A stretch of DNA of 64,000 nt from Streptomyces sp. DH12 (GTDB taxonomy: Bacteria; Actinomycetota; Actinomycetes; Streptomycetales; Streptomycetaceae): assembly GCF_020873895.1 (NCBI RefSeq), contig NZ_JAHWGT010000030.1:26704-90703 (forward strand). The letters are read 5' to 3'. Position 1 is the first letter of the stretch; every line of letters starts with the position of its first letter. A program made the translations under genes and the position numbers. Shown one piece after another: positions 20,736 through 29,188 of the stretch. The notes beneath the pieces were generated by a model. The model made no database searches. It was not told where the DNA came from and saw nothing but the letters and a program-made list of their open reading frames with translations.

Positions 20736-20764
20736 CGCTCCGGCTCCGGTGCGGAGCCGGAGCG
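20736..20764 (+). terminator. Hairpin terminator of the xylan operon
   Basis: A perfect 12-bp stem (CGCTCCGGCTCC with GGAGCCGGAGCG) and a 5-base loop lie 45 bases after the GH62 stop. A second copy of the left arm at 20703-20714 could form an alternative pairing. Confidence 0.8.
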
Positions 20765-20921
20765 GCGGGCCGGGCGGCCGGCCGCTCCCACCAGCACCGC
20801 GGCCGCGCACCGGCAGTCGTGTGCGCAGGATGCGGCCGTGGTCCACCCGTAGAGGCATGCCGCCATGGGGGAGGGCAATGGGCGAAAACCCGGCAGTGGG
20901 CGGCGGCCCCGGAAGGCCGGA

Positions 20922-21085
20922 TTCCCCGTGTTCCGCCAGACCCACGCCCCGATCATGCGGGAAGCCCGAGAGTCCGTCGTGACCCTGGCTCGGCCGCTGT
21001 GGCGCTCCCCGCCCGCGATCACCCTCGGTTACTATGTCCGCTTCATTCCGGAAGCCGGCAGCAAGAGGCGCGGCATCATCGATGG
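20922..21085 (+). pseudogene. Tyrosine integrase C-terminal remnant, copy A
   Basis: In one frame this encodes FPVFRQTHAPIM and then PAITLGYYVRFIPEAGSKRRG, the catalytic tail of a phage-type tyrosine recombinase. The nucleophile tyrosine region is kept, but the box II HxLRHT has become FRQT and LGH has become LWR, so it is dead. It aligns without gaps over 164 bases to copy B at 29931-30094 in the same orientation. Nothing of the N-terminal or core-binding domains is present. Confidence 0.75.
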
Positions 21086-21129
21086 TCCGCTTGGGGGGTC
21101 TTCCCGCGCGAGGGCGGAGTGGACGTCGA

Positions 21130-21208
21130 TTCACCGCCCACGCGGCCTCAGAAATCTCCCCATCCCTCACCACCGAACCAACGATCCGATGATCGGGAAG
21201 ACGCCCCC
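21130..21208 (-). mobile_element. Isolated left end of an IS5-type element, inverted copy
   Basis: These 79 bases match, on the opposite strand, the first part of the element at 23470-24232, including the terminal repeat (21189-21208, ATGATCGGGAAGACGCCCCC on the plus strand) and the first codons of the transposase (VRDGEISEAAWAV against VRDGEIPAAAWAV). The rest of this copy is missing. Its terminal repeat matches the right end of the complete copy in 16 of 20 bases. Confidence 0.75.
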
Positions 21209-21265
21209 AGGGGCCTGCCCTCCGGATGAGCCCGGCAAGATCCGGACGACAGGCCCCCAGGTCCC

Positions 21266-23308
21266 TCAGACGCGGTCCTGGAAGACGGTGTACCAGGGGT
21301 ACGTTCCCACCACGGCGCCGTCGGCCGTCACGGCCTCCAGCGTGTAGAAGTACGTGTCGCCCTTCGTCGCCGTGGCGTCCTCCCACGTCCGAGCGTCCGC
21401 CGCGAGCAGTCCGTCGTGCTGGGGCTCGTACGCCTCGGTCGCCGGGTTCCACCGGCTCACGCGGTAGCCGGTGACCGTGGCGCAGCGGGCCGTGTCGGTG
21501 CACTGCCAGTGGACGGACGGACGAGTGGCCGTCCGGTTGTGGCTCGGGCTGCCGAGGCTCCAGTCCCGGGTGACGGTGACGGACGGCCGGACGTCGAGCT
21601 CGGCGGCCTCGACCACGGTGACCTTCGGGTCGCTCGGGTGCAGCGTGTTGCCCCAGTGGTCCTTGGCCACCACCGCGTACACGTGCGTCTCACCGTCCGG
21701 CAGGTTGCCGCAGAGGATCGCGAGCCGGTTGCCCGTGCCCTCGAAGCAGGTGTCGGGGCCGAGCCACTTGACCGTGCCGTCGGCCTGCCGGGCCCCCTTC
21801 CACACCACGTACCCGTCGATGTCGTCCTCGGACGAGGCGGCCCAGCTCACCAGCATGCCGTCGTTGCGCGGGATGACCTTCGCGCCGGTGACCGGACCGG
21901 GCGCCACGGTGTCGCCGGTGCGGACGACGAGCGGGGCGGAGTACGCCGACTCGTTGCCGTACGGGTCCACCGCCGTGACGACGTACGTCACGTACGTGTT
22001 CGCGGGCATGTCCACGTCGTAGCAGTTGCCGCCGTTGCTGGCCTCGCGGCTCTCCTCCGCGACGCACGTCACCCGGGTGCGCGCTGCCGGGTCGAACGTC
22101 TTGCCGGGCGAGCGGTACACACGGTAGTGCCCGCCGTTGTCGTAGTCCTGGAAGAAACCGTCGGGCTGGCGCCAGTGCACGTCGGTGTAGCCGGGACGGG
22201 CGACGACGTTGAGGCCGGTCGGGGACTTCGGTGGCATCCGGTCGACGCCGTCGCTGGTGACCGTCGCGTACGCCCCCGGGTTGCCGGCCGCGTCGAGGGC
22301 TCGGACCCGATAGTACGTGTTCTTGTTCACGTCGCCGTCGGTCCGGTACGACGTCGTGGTCGTCGTGCCGCGCAGCTCGAACGGTCCGGTAGCCGTGGAC
22401 GAGGCGTACACCTCGTACTTCGCCGTGTCGGCGACCTCCTGCCAGTTCAGGGTGTCGAACCATCCGTCGCCGGTGGTGACCGTGAGTCCGGTGGGGGCGG
22501 CAGGCCCGGTGCGGTCGACGGTCGTCGCCGTCACGTCCGGGCTGCCGGTGGACTCGCGGCCCGCCTTGTCGACCGCGCGGACCTCGTACAGGAAGGTCTG
22601 GCCGGTGGCGGGCGGGGCGTCGACGAAGGACCGGGTGGTCAGCAGGGACGTCCCGCTGACCTTGGCCCAGCTGGTGGCGCTCAGCCGGCGGTACACGCGG
22701 TACCCGGCGAGGTCCATCTCCTTGTTGGCGGTCCAGCGCAGGGTGGTCTTGGCCGTCATCCAGTCGTACGCGGCGGTGAGCCCGGTCGGGGCGAGCGGCT
22801 TGACCGTGTCGACGGCGGCCTCGGTGCGCGGGGTGTACGTGAAGGCGGCGTTGGCGACGCCGGTCCAGGCGACGTAGTCCCCGCGGATCGTGTGCTTGCC
22901 TGCCGGGATGGTCAGGTCGACGGTCTTGCGGGCGGTGGTGGAGACGTTCTTCCACAGATCGATCTTCCGCACACCGTCGACGTAGACGCGCATGCCGTCC
23001 TGCGTGGCGGCGGAGAGCCGGAAGGGGCCGCCCGAGCCGAAGTCACGGCTGAGGGACCAACGGACGGAGAAGTTGTCCTTGGGCAGCGTGACGCCGGCCG
23101 GGTCGCCGTACCCGTAGTTCTCGCTGATGGCGGTGTCGCAGGCGGTGAGCTTCGGCGTTCCGCTGAACGTGGAGTTGCCGAAGTACTGCGCCCTCCAGGC
23201 GGGAGAGGTGCAGGTGACCGCCGCGGAGGCGGGGGCGGCGGTGATCAGGCCGCCGGTGGTGGCGAGCGCGGCCGTCGCGGCCAACGCGGACAGCCGGGTA
23301 CGAGTCAT
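21266..23308 (-). CDS. Secreted PA14-like and fibronectin type III repeat protein
   Basis: A 680-residue exported protein. The signal peptide (about 1-30, AAPASAAV) precedes a PA14-like beta domain (about 35-160: WRAQYFGNSTFSG, GMRVYVDGVRKIDLW, KHTIRGDYV). Four or five fibronectin III-like units follow (for example APTGLTAAYDWMTAKTTLRWTA, then APTGLTVTTGDGW, then SPTGLNVV, then PGPVTGAKVIP). No catalytic domain is visible, so binding of carbohydrate or surfaces is the likely role. Start ATG 23308, or GTG one codon upstream. It sits exactly between two inverted IS ends, so it may have moved with them. Confidence 0.85.
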   Translation of the reverse strand: MTRTRLSALAATAALATTGGLITAAPASAAVTCTSPAWRAQYFGNSTFSGTPKLTACDTAISENYGYGDPAGVTLPKDNFSVRWSLSRDFGSGGPFRLSAATQDGMRVYVDGVRKIDLWKNVSTTARKTVDLTIPAGKHTIRGDYVAWTGVANAAFTYTPRTEAAVDTVKPLAPTGLTAAYDWMTAKTTLRWTANKEMDLAGYRVYRRLSATSWAKVSGTSLLTTRSFVDAPPATGQTFLYEVRAVDKAGRESTGSPDVTATTVDRTGPAAPTGLTVTTGDGWFDTLNWQEVADTAKYEVYASSTATGPFELRGTTTTTSYRTDGDVNKNTYYRVRALDAAGNPGAYATVTSDGVDRMPPKSPTGLNVVARPGYTDVHWRQPDGFFQDYDNGGHYRVYRSPGKTFDPAARTRVTCVAEESREASNGGNCYDVDMPANTYVTYVVTAVDPYGNESAYSAPLVVRTGDTVAPGPVTGAKVIPRNDGMLVSWAASSEDDIDGYVVWKGARQADGTVKWLGPDTCFEGTGNRLAILCGNLPDGETHVYAVVAKDHWGNTLHPSDPKVTVVEAAELDVRPSVTVTRDWSLGSPSHNRTATRPSVHWQCTDTARCATVTGYRVSRWNPATEAYEPQHDGLLAADARTWEDATATKGDTYFYTLEAVTADGAVVGTYPWYTVFQDRV

Positions 23309-23469
23309 CACAGAGAAAAGGCCCCTTTCGGACCAAGGCGGATCACGTGAAAAGTCAGGCGCCTGTGTGACTCGTGAGTCGGGGGCAGGGTTGTCCGGAC
23401 CCACGCACGTTCTTCCGGCAACGTCCCGGCCTCTCACCCGTAGCGGCGCGGCGTCCAGGTGACACGCCT

Positions 23470-24232
23470 GGGGCTTTCCGATCATCGGATCGTTGATTCG
23501 GTGGTGAGGGATGGGGAGATTCCTGCGGCCGCGTGGGCGGTGATCCGAGCACTGCTGCCGCCTGTTGGCCGGGCTCGTGGCCGGTGGCGGGATCACCGTC
23601 AGGTTCTTCATGTTCCGTACCGGGCTCTCCTGGAGGGCCTGCCCGAGCGGTTCGGGCCCCGGCAGGCCGTTCACGGACGGTTCGCCCGCTGGGCCATCGA
23701 TGGAACCTTCGACCTGCTGCTGTCAGCGGTCCAGTCCCGGGCGGACGTGGACTGGCTGGTCGCCATCGACTCCACCATCGTGCGAGCCCACCGGCACGCG
23801 GCCGCCAGAAAGGGGGCTCGAACAACGCGGCCTCGGACGTCTCGGGGCGGACTGACCGGCAAGATCCACCTCGCTCCGTGTTCCCGGGCCGGGCTGGGCC
23901 GGGAAGGCCCCGGACCCGGCCCGACCACATGGTTGGGGACAAGGGCTACCCGGCCCCGACCTTCCGGTCCCACCTGCGACGGCGCGGGATCAAGGCCACC
24001 ATCCCCGCACGCGTCGACCGACTCGCCGGCCGGAAACGGCGTCGTGAACGGCCCTGGGCCGTCGACAAGTCCGTCTACCGGCGTCGCAACGTCGTCGAAC
24101 GCTGCTTCCACCGCCTCAGGCAGTGGCGGGGCACCGCCACCCGCTACGACAAGCGCCCCGACCGCTACCTCGCCGCCCATACCCTCACCAGCACCCTCGT
24201 CTGGCTCGGCACATGATCGACAAGACGACCCC
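23470..24232 (+). mobile_element. IS5-family insertion sequence, degenerate
   Basis: The right terminal repeat is at 24213-24232 (ATGATCGACAAGACGACCCC). The left end at 23470-23485 (GGGGCTTTCCGATCAT) is the same sequence with a few bases lost, as shown by the better preserved partial copy at 21189-21208. The 763-bp body is one broken transposase gene. I did not find a convincing target duplication. Confidence 0.75.
23501..24216 (+). pseudogene. IS5-type DDE transposase, frameshifted with internal deletion
   Basis: The reading begins VVRDGEIPAAAWAVI with GRARGRWRDHRQV, then shifts frame around 23605-23645 (MFRTGLSWR appears in another frame before LPERFGP returns). The first catalytic Asp is in DWLVAIDSTIVRAH. 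After GGLTGKIHLA the middle of the protein is missing and the text resumes in another frame as RPRTRPDHMVGDKGYP (second Asp) and RRRNVVERCFHRLRQWRG (catalytic Glu). At least two frame changes and one deletion make it inactive. Confidence 0.82.
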
Positions 24233-24310
24233 AAGGGCCTTCTGGAAGTGCGGGCTGCTCCGACGCCTGAACTCCTTCTCCGGTACCCGGGCAGCCCCGG
24301 TGGTTCCCGG

Positions 24311-25513
24311 TCAGCGCACGGCGTCATTGGTACGGGCGGTCCGGATCGCCAGGGCGGCGAGCAGGGCGCAGGCGCCACCGAGCCAGAGCGAGCCTTGGAG
24401 CGTGAGCGTGTCGACGACGATGCCGCCGGCCAGCGCGCCGAGACCGATGGACAGGTTGAACACCGCCACCCACAGCGAAGAGGCCGCTTCCACCGCCTGC
24501 GGTGCGGCCTTGATCATCCAGGTCTGGAGGCCCACGGACACACCGCCGAAGGCCAGACCCCAGACGATCAGCAGGATGGCGCCGCCGACTGCGGTCCGGC
24601 CCAGTAGCAGGAAGAGCGGCATCGCGGCCGTCATGGCCACGGCGATGGCCAGCACGCTGCGGTGCACGCGGCGAGAGAGCGCCGCACCTGCGACAAAGTT
24701 GCCGATCATGCCGGCCGCACCGAACCCGAACAGCAGCGGACCGACATAGCGCTCGTCGATCCCCGACAGATCCTGCAGCGCCGGGCTGACGAATGTGTAA
24801 GCGGCAAAGTGTCCGAACACGAGGAGTACCGTCGCGATGATGCCGACGCGCACGCCCGGGTTGCGGAGCTGCTCCATCAGAAGGCGGGGGCGGATGGTGT
24901 GGGAGGCGACCAGCCTCGGCAGTACCGCAAGCAAGGCGATCAGGGTCACCAGCGCCAGGGCGCTGAGCGCGCAGAAGGCGATGCGCCAACCGGTCAGGTC
25001 ACCGACCAGGGTGCCGAGCGGGACGCCGAACACGTTCGCGGCTCCGACGCCGCCGAAGATGATCGCGGTGGCGCGTGGCACGTCCGCGGGCGCGACGAGC
25101 CGGACCGCCAGGCCGGCGGCGACCGCCCAGAAGCCGCCCACCGCGATGCCGACCAGGACACGGGAGCCCACCAGCACCGCGAAGTTCGGCGCCAGGGCGG
25201 AGCCCAGGTTCGCGACGGTCATCAGGGCCATCAGCCCGAGCAGCAGGATGCGTCGGTCCAGCGCCCCGACGACCATCGGGACCAGCGGTGCCGCGAACCC
25301 GGCGACGATGCTGGGCACCGTCACCATCAGTCCTGCCGTCCCCTCGGAGACCGACAGCGCGGACCCCACCGAGGTCAACAGACCGATCGGCAGTTGCTCG
25401 GCGGTCACCAGCAGGAAGGTGCCCAGCGTCACCACGGCCACCGCCGTCCAGCGGCTCTGATCCGGCGTCCCCGGTCCCTGTGTCCGGGTGGGGGTCTGTT
25501 CTGCGGTTGTCAA
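24311..25513 (-). CDS. MFS efflux transporter (DHA1 type)
   Basis: A 400-residue major facilitator with twelve predicted helices, of the AraJ/sugar-efflux or drug-efflux class (VTAEQLPIGLLTSVGSAL in helix 1, GFAAPLVPMVVGALDRRILL around the first cytoplasmic loop). The start is TTG at 25513, supported by a GGAGGAG ribosome site 7 bases before it. It is divergent from a TetR gene, and two palindromes lie between them, so the transporter is almost certainly repressed by that TetR. The exported compound is unknown. Confidence 0.9.
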   Translation of the reverse strand: MTTAEQTPTRTQGPGTPDQSRWTAVAVVTLGTFLLVTAEQLPIGLLTSVGSALSVSEGTAGLMVTVPSIVAGFAAPLVPMVVGALDRRILLLGLMALMTVANLGSALAPNFAVLVGSRVLVGIAVGGFWAVAAGLAVRLVAPADVPRATAIIFGGVGAANVFGVPLGTLVGDLTGWRIAFCALSALALVTLIALLAVLPRLVASHTIRPRLLMEQLRNPGVRVGIIATVLLVFGHFAAYTFVSPALQDLSGIDERYVGPLLFGFGAAGMIGNFVAGAALSRRVHRSVLAIAVAMTAAMPLFLLLGRTAVGGAILLIVWGLAFGGVSVGLQTWMIKAAPQAVEAASSLWVAVFNLSIGLGALAGGIVVDTLTLQGSLWLGGACALLAALAIRTARTNDAVR

Positions 25514-25530
25514 CGGAATCTCCTCCAGCG

Positions 25531-25554
25531 ATTCGGGAGCGATCGCTCCCGAAT
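25531..25554. promoter_or_regulatory. TetR operator 1
   Basis: A perfect 24-bp palindrome whose core is GGGAGCGATCGCTCCC. It lies 18 bases upstream of the MFS start, overlapping the place where its promoter should be. Confidence 0.85.
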
Positions 25555-25568
25555 CGGGACCCTAGTAT

Positions 25569-25583
25569 GGGAGCGGACGCTCC
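25569..25583. promoter_or_regulatory. TetR operator 2
   Basis: GGGAGCGGACGCTCC repeats the core of operator 1 (GGAGCG-N2-CGCTCC), 34 bases centre to centre from it and 22 bases before the TetR start. This fits autoregulation. Confidence 0.75.
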
Positions 25584-25605
25584 ACAAGGCGGGTAAGGTG
25601 AACTC

Positions 25606-26211
25606 ATGGCACGTCCACGACAGTTCGACGAGCAGAACGCGGTCACCGCGGCGACCGAGCTGTTCTGGCGGCGCGGTTACCACGCCACTTCGGTCCGCGA
25701 CCTGGGTGACGAGCTGAAGCTCACGCCCAGCAGCCTGTATCGGACGTTCACGGACAAGCACACGCTCTTCCTGCGCGCGCTCGACCACTACCGGGACACC
25801 GAGTCCACGCAGGCCCACCGACGTCTGGACGCGAGTGACCGCCCGGTACGTGAGGTGCTGCGTGAATGGATGCTGTGGCTGGTGACCAGCCCGGCCGCCG
25901 GCGAGTCCGGCCGCGGCTGCTTCGTGATCAACACCGCCACCGAACTCGGCACCACTGACGCCCAGGTCCAAGAGCGGACTGAGGCTGCGTTCGCGGTCAC
26001 CCGACAGGCCCTGCATGCGGTATTGGCCGAGGGGCGGGAGCGAGGCGAACTGTCCACCGATCTCGACATCGACGGAGCCGTGGAATCGCTCTTCACGACA
26101 GTGCTCGGCCTGCGGGTGCGGGAGCGCGCCGGTCACGGCCTGGAGCGCCTGACCACCGCAATCGATCTCGCGATCCGAGCCCTGGGGGACGAACCCGCGC
26201 AACCCGCCTGA
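25606..26211 (+). CDS. TetR-family repressor of the divergent MFS gene
   Basis: A 201-residue TetR protein. The helix-turn-helix is at about 8-50 (NAVTAATELFWRRGYHATSV, then LTPSSLYRTFTDKHTLF), and the C-terminal part has GRGCFVINTATELG, a segment common in AcrR-like members with a TetR_C-type ligand pocket. GGTAAGGTGA precedes the ATG at 25606. It shares a 92-bp control region with the efflux gene and two matching palindromes, so it is a local drug- or metabolite-responsive repressor. Confidence 0.93.
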   Translation: MARPRQFDEQNAVTAATELFWRRGYHATSVRDLGDELKLTPSSLYRTFTDKHTLFLRALDHYRDTESTQAHRRLDASDRPVREVLREWMLWLVTSPAAGESGRGCFVINTATELGTTDAQVQERTEAAFAVTRQALHAVLAEGRERGELSTDLDIDGAVESLFTTVLGLRVRERAGHGLERLTTAIDLAIRALGDEPAQPA

Positions 26212-26573
26212 CGGCAGCGGCAGATGCTGGAGCCGGTTCGGGGCGTTGATCACCTCCGGCACATCGGTCGCTCCTGCGGTGGCCTGACCGGCGAGGTCCA
26301 TCTGGTGGTCACCGCCTCGATGCGCGTGCTGACCGTCATCGTCACTGCCGTACGGCGCGGGGTCGGCCGGACACGTCCCAACCGGCGATCCACTGCTGTG
26401 TCGGTGCGGCACGTACGGCAGCTACCGTGGGCGGCCGGTGTTCGTGGTGTCGACTGTCAGGTGGGCCGGTATCCGGGCGATGGTGCCGTCGCCGAGCCCC
26501 GGAGTCGTCTGCGCCTACGCTGTAGACGACTCATGCGCCCATCTCGCCCGCCCTTACGTCTCAGGCGTGTGCC
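26212..26573. other. Convergent intergenic region with a possible transposase scrap
   Basis: These 362 bases lie between the TetR and response regulator stop codons. Apart from the transposase-like scrap at 26224-26361 I see no gene and no strong hairpin. Confidence 0.5.
26224..26361 (+). pseudogene. Possible IS transposase fragment
   Basis: About 46 residues include GRSCGGLTGEVHLVVTASMR and VLTVIVTA, which resembles the central GRSRGGLTTKIHLA...VVTAGQ segment of IS5/IS4-type transposases. The flanks show nothing related. It is short, so the match could be accidental. Confidence 0.35.
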
Positions 26574-27254
26574 CTACTCCCGTGGGGCTGGTCCGGCCAG
26601 ACCGCTTTGCCAGATCCAGGCGGCGATGCCCACCCGGTTGCGGGCCTTCAGTTTCGCCTGGACGTTGGCGATGTGGGTTTTGGCTGTGCCCGCCGAGATG
26701 AAGAGTTTCTCGCCGATCTCGGCGTTGGTGAGGCCCTCGGCGACCAGCCGGGCAATCTCCTGCTCCCGGGCGGTGAGAGGCGACGGGGTCGTGGGCGCAG
26801 CTGGGGCAGGGGCAGGGGCGAGGGTCTGGAGCAGGCGGATCGTGATCTGGGGGCTGATGAGGACGTCCCCGGCCATCGCCGCCCTGACACCCTCGATCAG
26901 CAGCCCGGGGCCCGAACGTTTGAGCAGGAACCCGCAGGCGCCGACGTGCAGTGCCGTGCGTACGTAGTCGTCGTGGTCGAAGGTGGTGACAACGAGGACA
27001 CGCAGCGGGTCCGGTACTCCGGGGCCCGCGAGGCGCCGGGTGAGTTCGAGGCCGTCCATGCCCGGCATCCGGATGTCGGCGAGGATCAGGTCAGGGCGCA
27101 GGGTGCGGGCGAGCTCGGCGGCGGTGAGGCCGTCCGCCGCCTCGCCGACCACGGTCATGTCGGGCTGCGAACCGAGAATCAGGCGGAAGCCGCTGCGTAC
27201 CTCCTCCTGGTCGTCGGCGATCAGGATGCGGGTCGGGCCCAGGGGCGTCGTCAT
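26574..27254 (-). CDS. NarL/LuxR-type response regulator
   Basis: A 226-residue two-domain regulator. The receiver (about 8-125) has the acidic pair in IADDQEE, the phospho-acceptor Asp60 in ILADIRMPGMDG, and the switch Thr and Lys in VVTTF and FLLKRSG. An Ala/Pro linker leads to a LuxR helix-turn-helix at about 155-220 (LTAREQEIARLVAEGLTNAE, SAGTAKTHIANVQAKL). The kinase gene lies upstream and overlaps by 4 bases, so the two form one unit and presumably a phosphorelay pair. Confidence 0.95.
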   Translation of the reverse strand: MTTPLGPTRILIADDQEEVRSGFRLILGSQPDMTVVGEAADGLTAAELARTLRPDLILADIRMPGMDGLELTRRLAGPGVPDPLRVLVVTTFDHDDYVRTALHVGACGFLLKRSGPGLLIEGVRAAMAGDVLISPQITIRLLQTLAPAPAPAAPTTPSPLTAREQEIARLVAEGLTNAEIGEKLFISAGTAKTHIANVQAKLKARNRVGIAAWIWQSGLAGPAPRE

Positions 27255-28363
27255 GAGGTCTCTTTCGGGAGCGTGGCGGGCAGGACGGCGGTGAGCTGCC
27301 AGCCACCGTCGCCGTGCGACCCCGCCGAGAGGGTTCCGCCGAGGGCATGGACATGCTCGGTGAGAGCGGGGAGGCCGAGGCCGCCCCGCCAGACGCGGCG
27401 GCGGGCCGGGACGGGGCGGGCGCCGCGGTCATTGGTGACCCGGATCTCCACAGTGGTGGCTGTGACGGTGAACGCGACGGTGGCGCGGGAGGCGTCGGGG
27501 GCATGCCGACGGATGTTGGTCAGCGCCTCGACAACGATGCGGTACGCGGCGTGGCCCGCCTCCCGGGAGAGCGCCTCCGTGGCCAGGGGAGGCAGTTCCA
27601 GATGCGCCTCGGTGGCTCCCGCTGAGGTGAAGTTCTCTATCAGTAGAGGCAGTCGGGACACATCGGGGAGCGGCTCAGTGGCGGGTGCCTCCGGACCGTG
27701 CAGCATCTGTACGGTCCGGTCCATCGCGGCCAGGGCGCTCAGGCCCGCCTTCTCGATGCGTTCCAGAGCGAGCACCGCCTGGGAGGGGTCGGTGGCGGCG
27801 ACGAAGCGGGCCGCTTGGGCCTGGACGACGATTCCGCTGATGTCATGGGCGACGAAGTCGTGCAGGTCGCGGGACAGCTGAAGGCGCTGGGCGCTGCGAG
27901 CCTCGGCCACCGCGTTCCGGCGACGCAGTTCCTGGCGGCGGGGGTAGGCGCCGGCCGCCACCGCGGCGGCTACGGGAAGCAGCCAGAAGGTGGCGATTCC
28001 GATGGATTCCAGGAAGGACTCGCCGGTGACCAGCGACAGCGGCCAGAGGGTCACCGCGAGGGCGGTCAGCGGGAGGGCCGACTTGAGTTCGCGTGAGGGT
28101 GACCAGCGGGTGACCGCGGCCAGGAGGAGGAGCAGGACGGCGGTCTCCGCCAGCTTCCAACCGGAGCCGAAACCAGCCTTCGGCAGGGCGAAGCTGGTGG
28201 TCAGGGAGAGGACCGCGCAGACCGCGGTCGGGAAGGCCAGGCGGCCGAGCCGCTGACGAACTGCGGCACGGGGGCGGGCAACGGCCCACACCACCGTGCC
28301 CGCGGCCGCGAGCGACGGCAGAGCGCCAAGCACCGTGACAGCCGGGCGGGTTGATTCCCACAT
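27251..28363 (-). CDS. Membrane sensor histidine kinase (HisKA_3/NarX type)
   Basis: A 370-residue kinase with four or five predicted membrane helices in residues 1-140 and almost no extracytoplasmic domain, so it probably senses within the membrane. The dimerisation domain carries the phospho-acceptor His168 in SRDLHDFVAHDISG. The ATPase domain has EALTNIRRHAP (N box) and RGGLGLPALTEHVHALGG (G box). The ATG at 28363 is chosen because helix 1 starts shortly after it. Its stop overlaps the response regulator start (ATGA). Confidence 0.93.
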   Translation of the reverse strand: MWESTRPAVTVLGALPSLAAAGTVVWAVARPRAAVRQRLGRLAFPTAVCAVLSLTTSFALPKAGFGSGWKLAETAVLLLLLAAVTRWSPSRELKSALPLTALAVTLWPLSLVTGESFLESIGIATFWLLPVAAAVAAGAYPRRQELRRRNAVAEARSAQRLQLSRDLHDFVAHDISGIVVQAQAARFVAATDPSQAVLALERIEKAGLSALAAMDRTVQMLHGPEAPATEPLPDVSRLPLLIENFTSAGATEAHLELPPLATEALSREAGHAAYRIVVEALTNIRRHAPDASRATVAFTVTATTVEIRVTNDRGARPVPARRRVWRGGLGLPALTEHVHALGGTLSAGSHGDGGWQLTAVLPATLPKETS

Positions 28364-28546
28364 GATGATCAGCGTACGGGTGTGCGCAGTGCCGGGGCTC
28401 TCTGCCGAACGGCATAGAAGCGCTGGGCGGCGGCGCGACCTTTGTGCCGATCGGTGGATGGGATCGCGGGGGCGCCGGGGGTGAAGCTTGAGCCGTTCAA
28501 CCGACCACGGCAACACAAACACCCCATTGGAAAAAGGAAGTTCATC

Positions 28547-29188
28547 ATGCGCAACGCCGCAATCGGCGCCACGGCAGCCGTCGCCGTCCTCGCCGGGCTG
28601 GTCGCTGCCGGGCCCGCTCCCGCAGCCCCGGCTGCCACCGTCGAGAGGAAGCCGGCGAAGACCGCGAGCGTCCATGGGGAAGCGCGCATCTCCTACATGG
28701 AGTCGATCGACGACGACATCCGCTTCACCATCCACGCCGTACAGACGCCGTTCACCCGGCCGGTGCCCCCCAACGCCCCCGACGGACTGCCCACAGACGC
28801 CCGGGGCACGCTGAAGTTCTCCCACACCCCCCGGGGCGGAGCCACGGGGTGGGCGGAGGCCCGGGTGGACTGCCTGGTCACCAGCGGCCGGACGGCGACC
28901 CTGACCGCGGTCGTGACCAAGTCGAACGTGGAGGAGGTCGGCGCCCGGCTGGGCATCAGCGTCCAGCAGGGCGGGAAGGGCGAGCCGGACCGGCTCGGCT
29001 TCTCCTGGGGGGTGGTGAACGTCGACCCAGGGAACGTAGATGAGAACGGCCATCCCGTAAGGCCGCAGGCCGGTACGTGCATGGCCCCCGCACCGTTCAC
29101 GACCGCGGTCAAGGGCGGCTTCAAGGTGGTCCACGCCGAGATCACCACGTCCCCCGCGCAGGTCGAGACGCTGATCCGCCGTGGCTGA
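28547..29188 (+). CDS. Secreted protein of unknown function
   Basis: A 213-residue exported protein. The signal peptide (about 1-29, GPAPAAPAA) is followed by a mature domain with two cysteines (DCLVTSG and GTCMAP), which may pair in a disulfide, and mixed beta-like sequence (GEARISYMESIDDDIRFTIH; GTLKFSHTP). I recognise no family. An AAAGGAAG ribosome site precedes ATG 28547. It is divergent from the two-component pair and overlaps the membrane protein gene after it, so all four genes may belong to one response. Confidence 0.75.
   Translation: MRNAAIGATAAVAVLAGLVAAGPAPAAPAATVERKPAKTASVHGEARISYMESIDDDIRFTIHAVQTPFTRPVPPNAPDGLPTDARGTLKFSHTPRGGATGWAEARVDCLVTSGRTATLTAVVTKSNVEEVGARLGISVQQGGKGEPDRLGFSWGVVNVDPGNVDENGHPVRPQAGTCMAPAPFTTAVKGGFKVVHAEITTSPAQVETLIRRG

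Larger units (their letters stand above)
20692..21265. other. Gene-free stretch holding a terminator, an integrase remnant and an IS end
   Basis: No intact gene is seen in these 574 bases. From left to right they contain the hairpin at 20736-20764 with a directly repeated left arm (20701-20714 repeats GGCTCC-rich sequence), the integrase tail at 20922-21085 and the IS left end at 21130-21208. This marks the left edge of the accessory island. Confidence 0.7.

Noticed and set aside
20922-21085. Active prophage or integrative element
   Set aside because: Only integrase C-terminal fragments remain, with no excisionase, replication or structural genes nearby.
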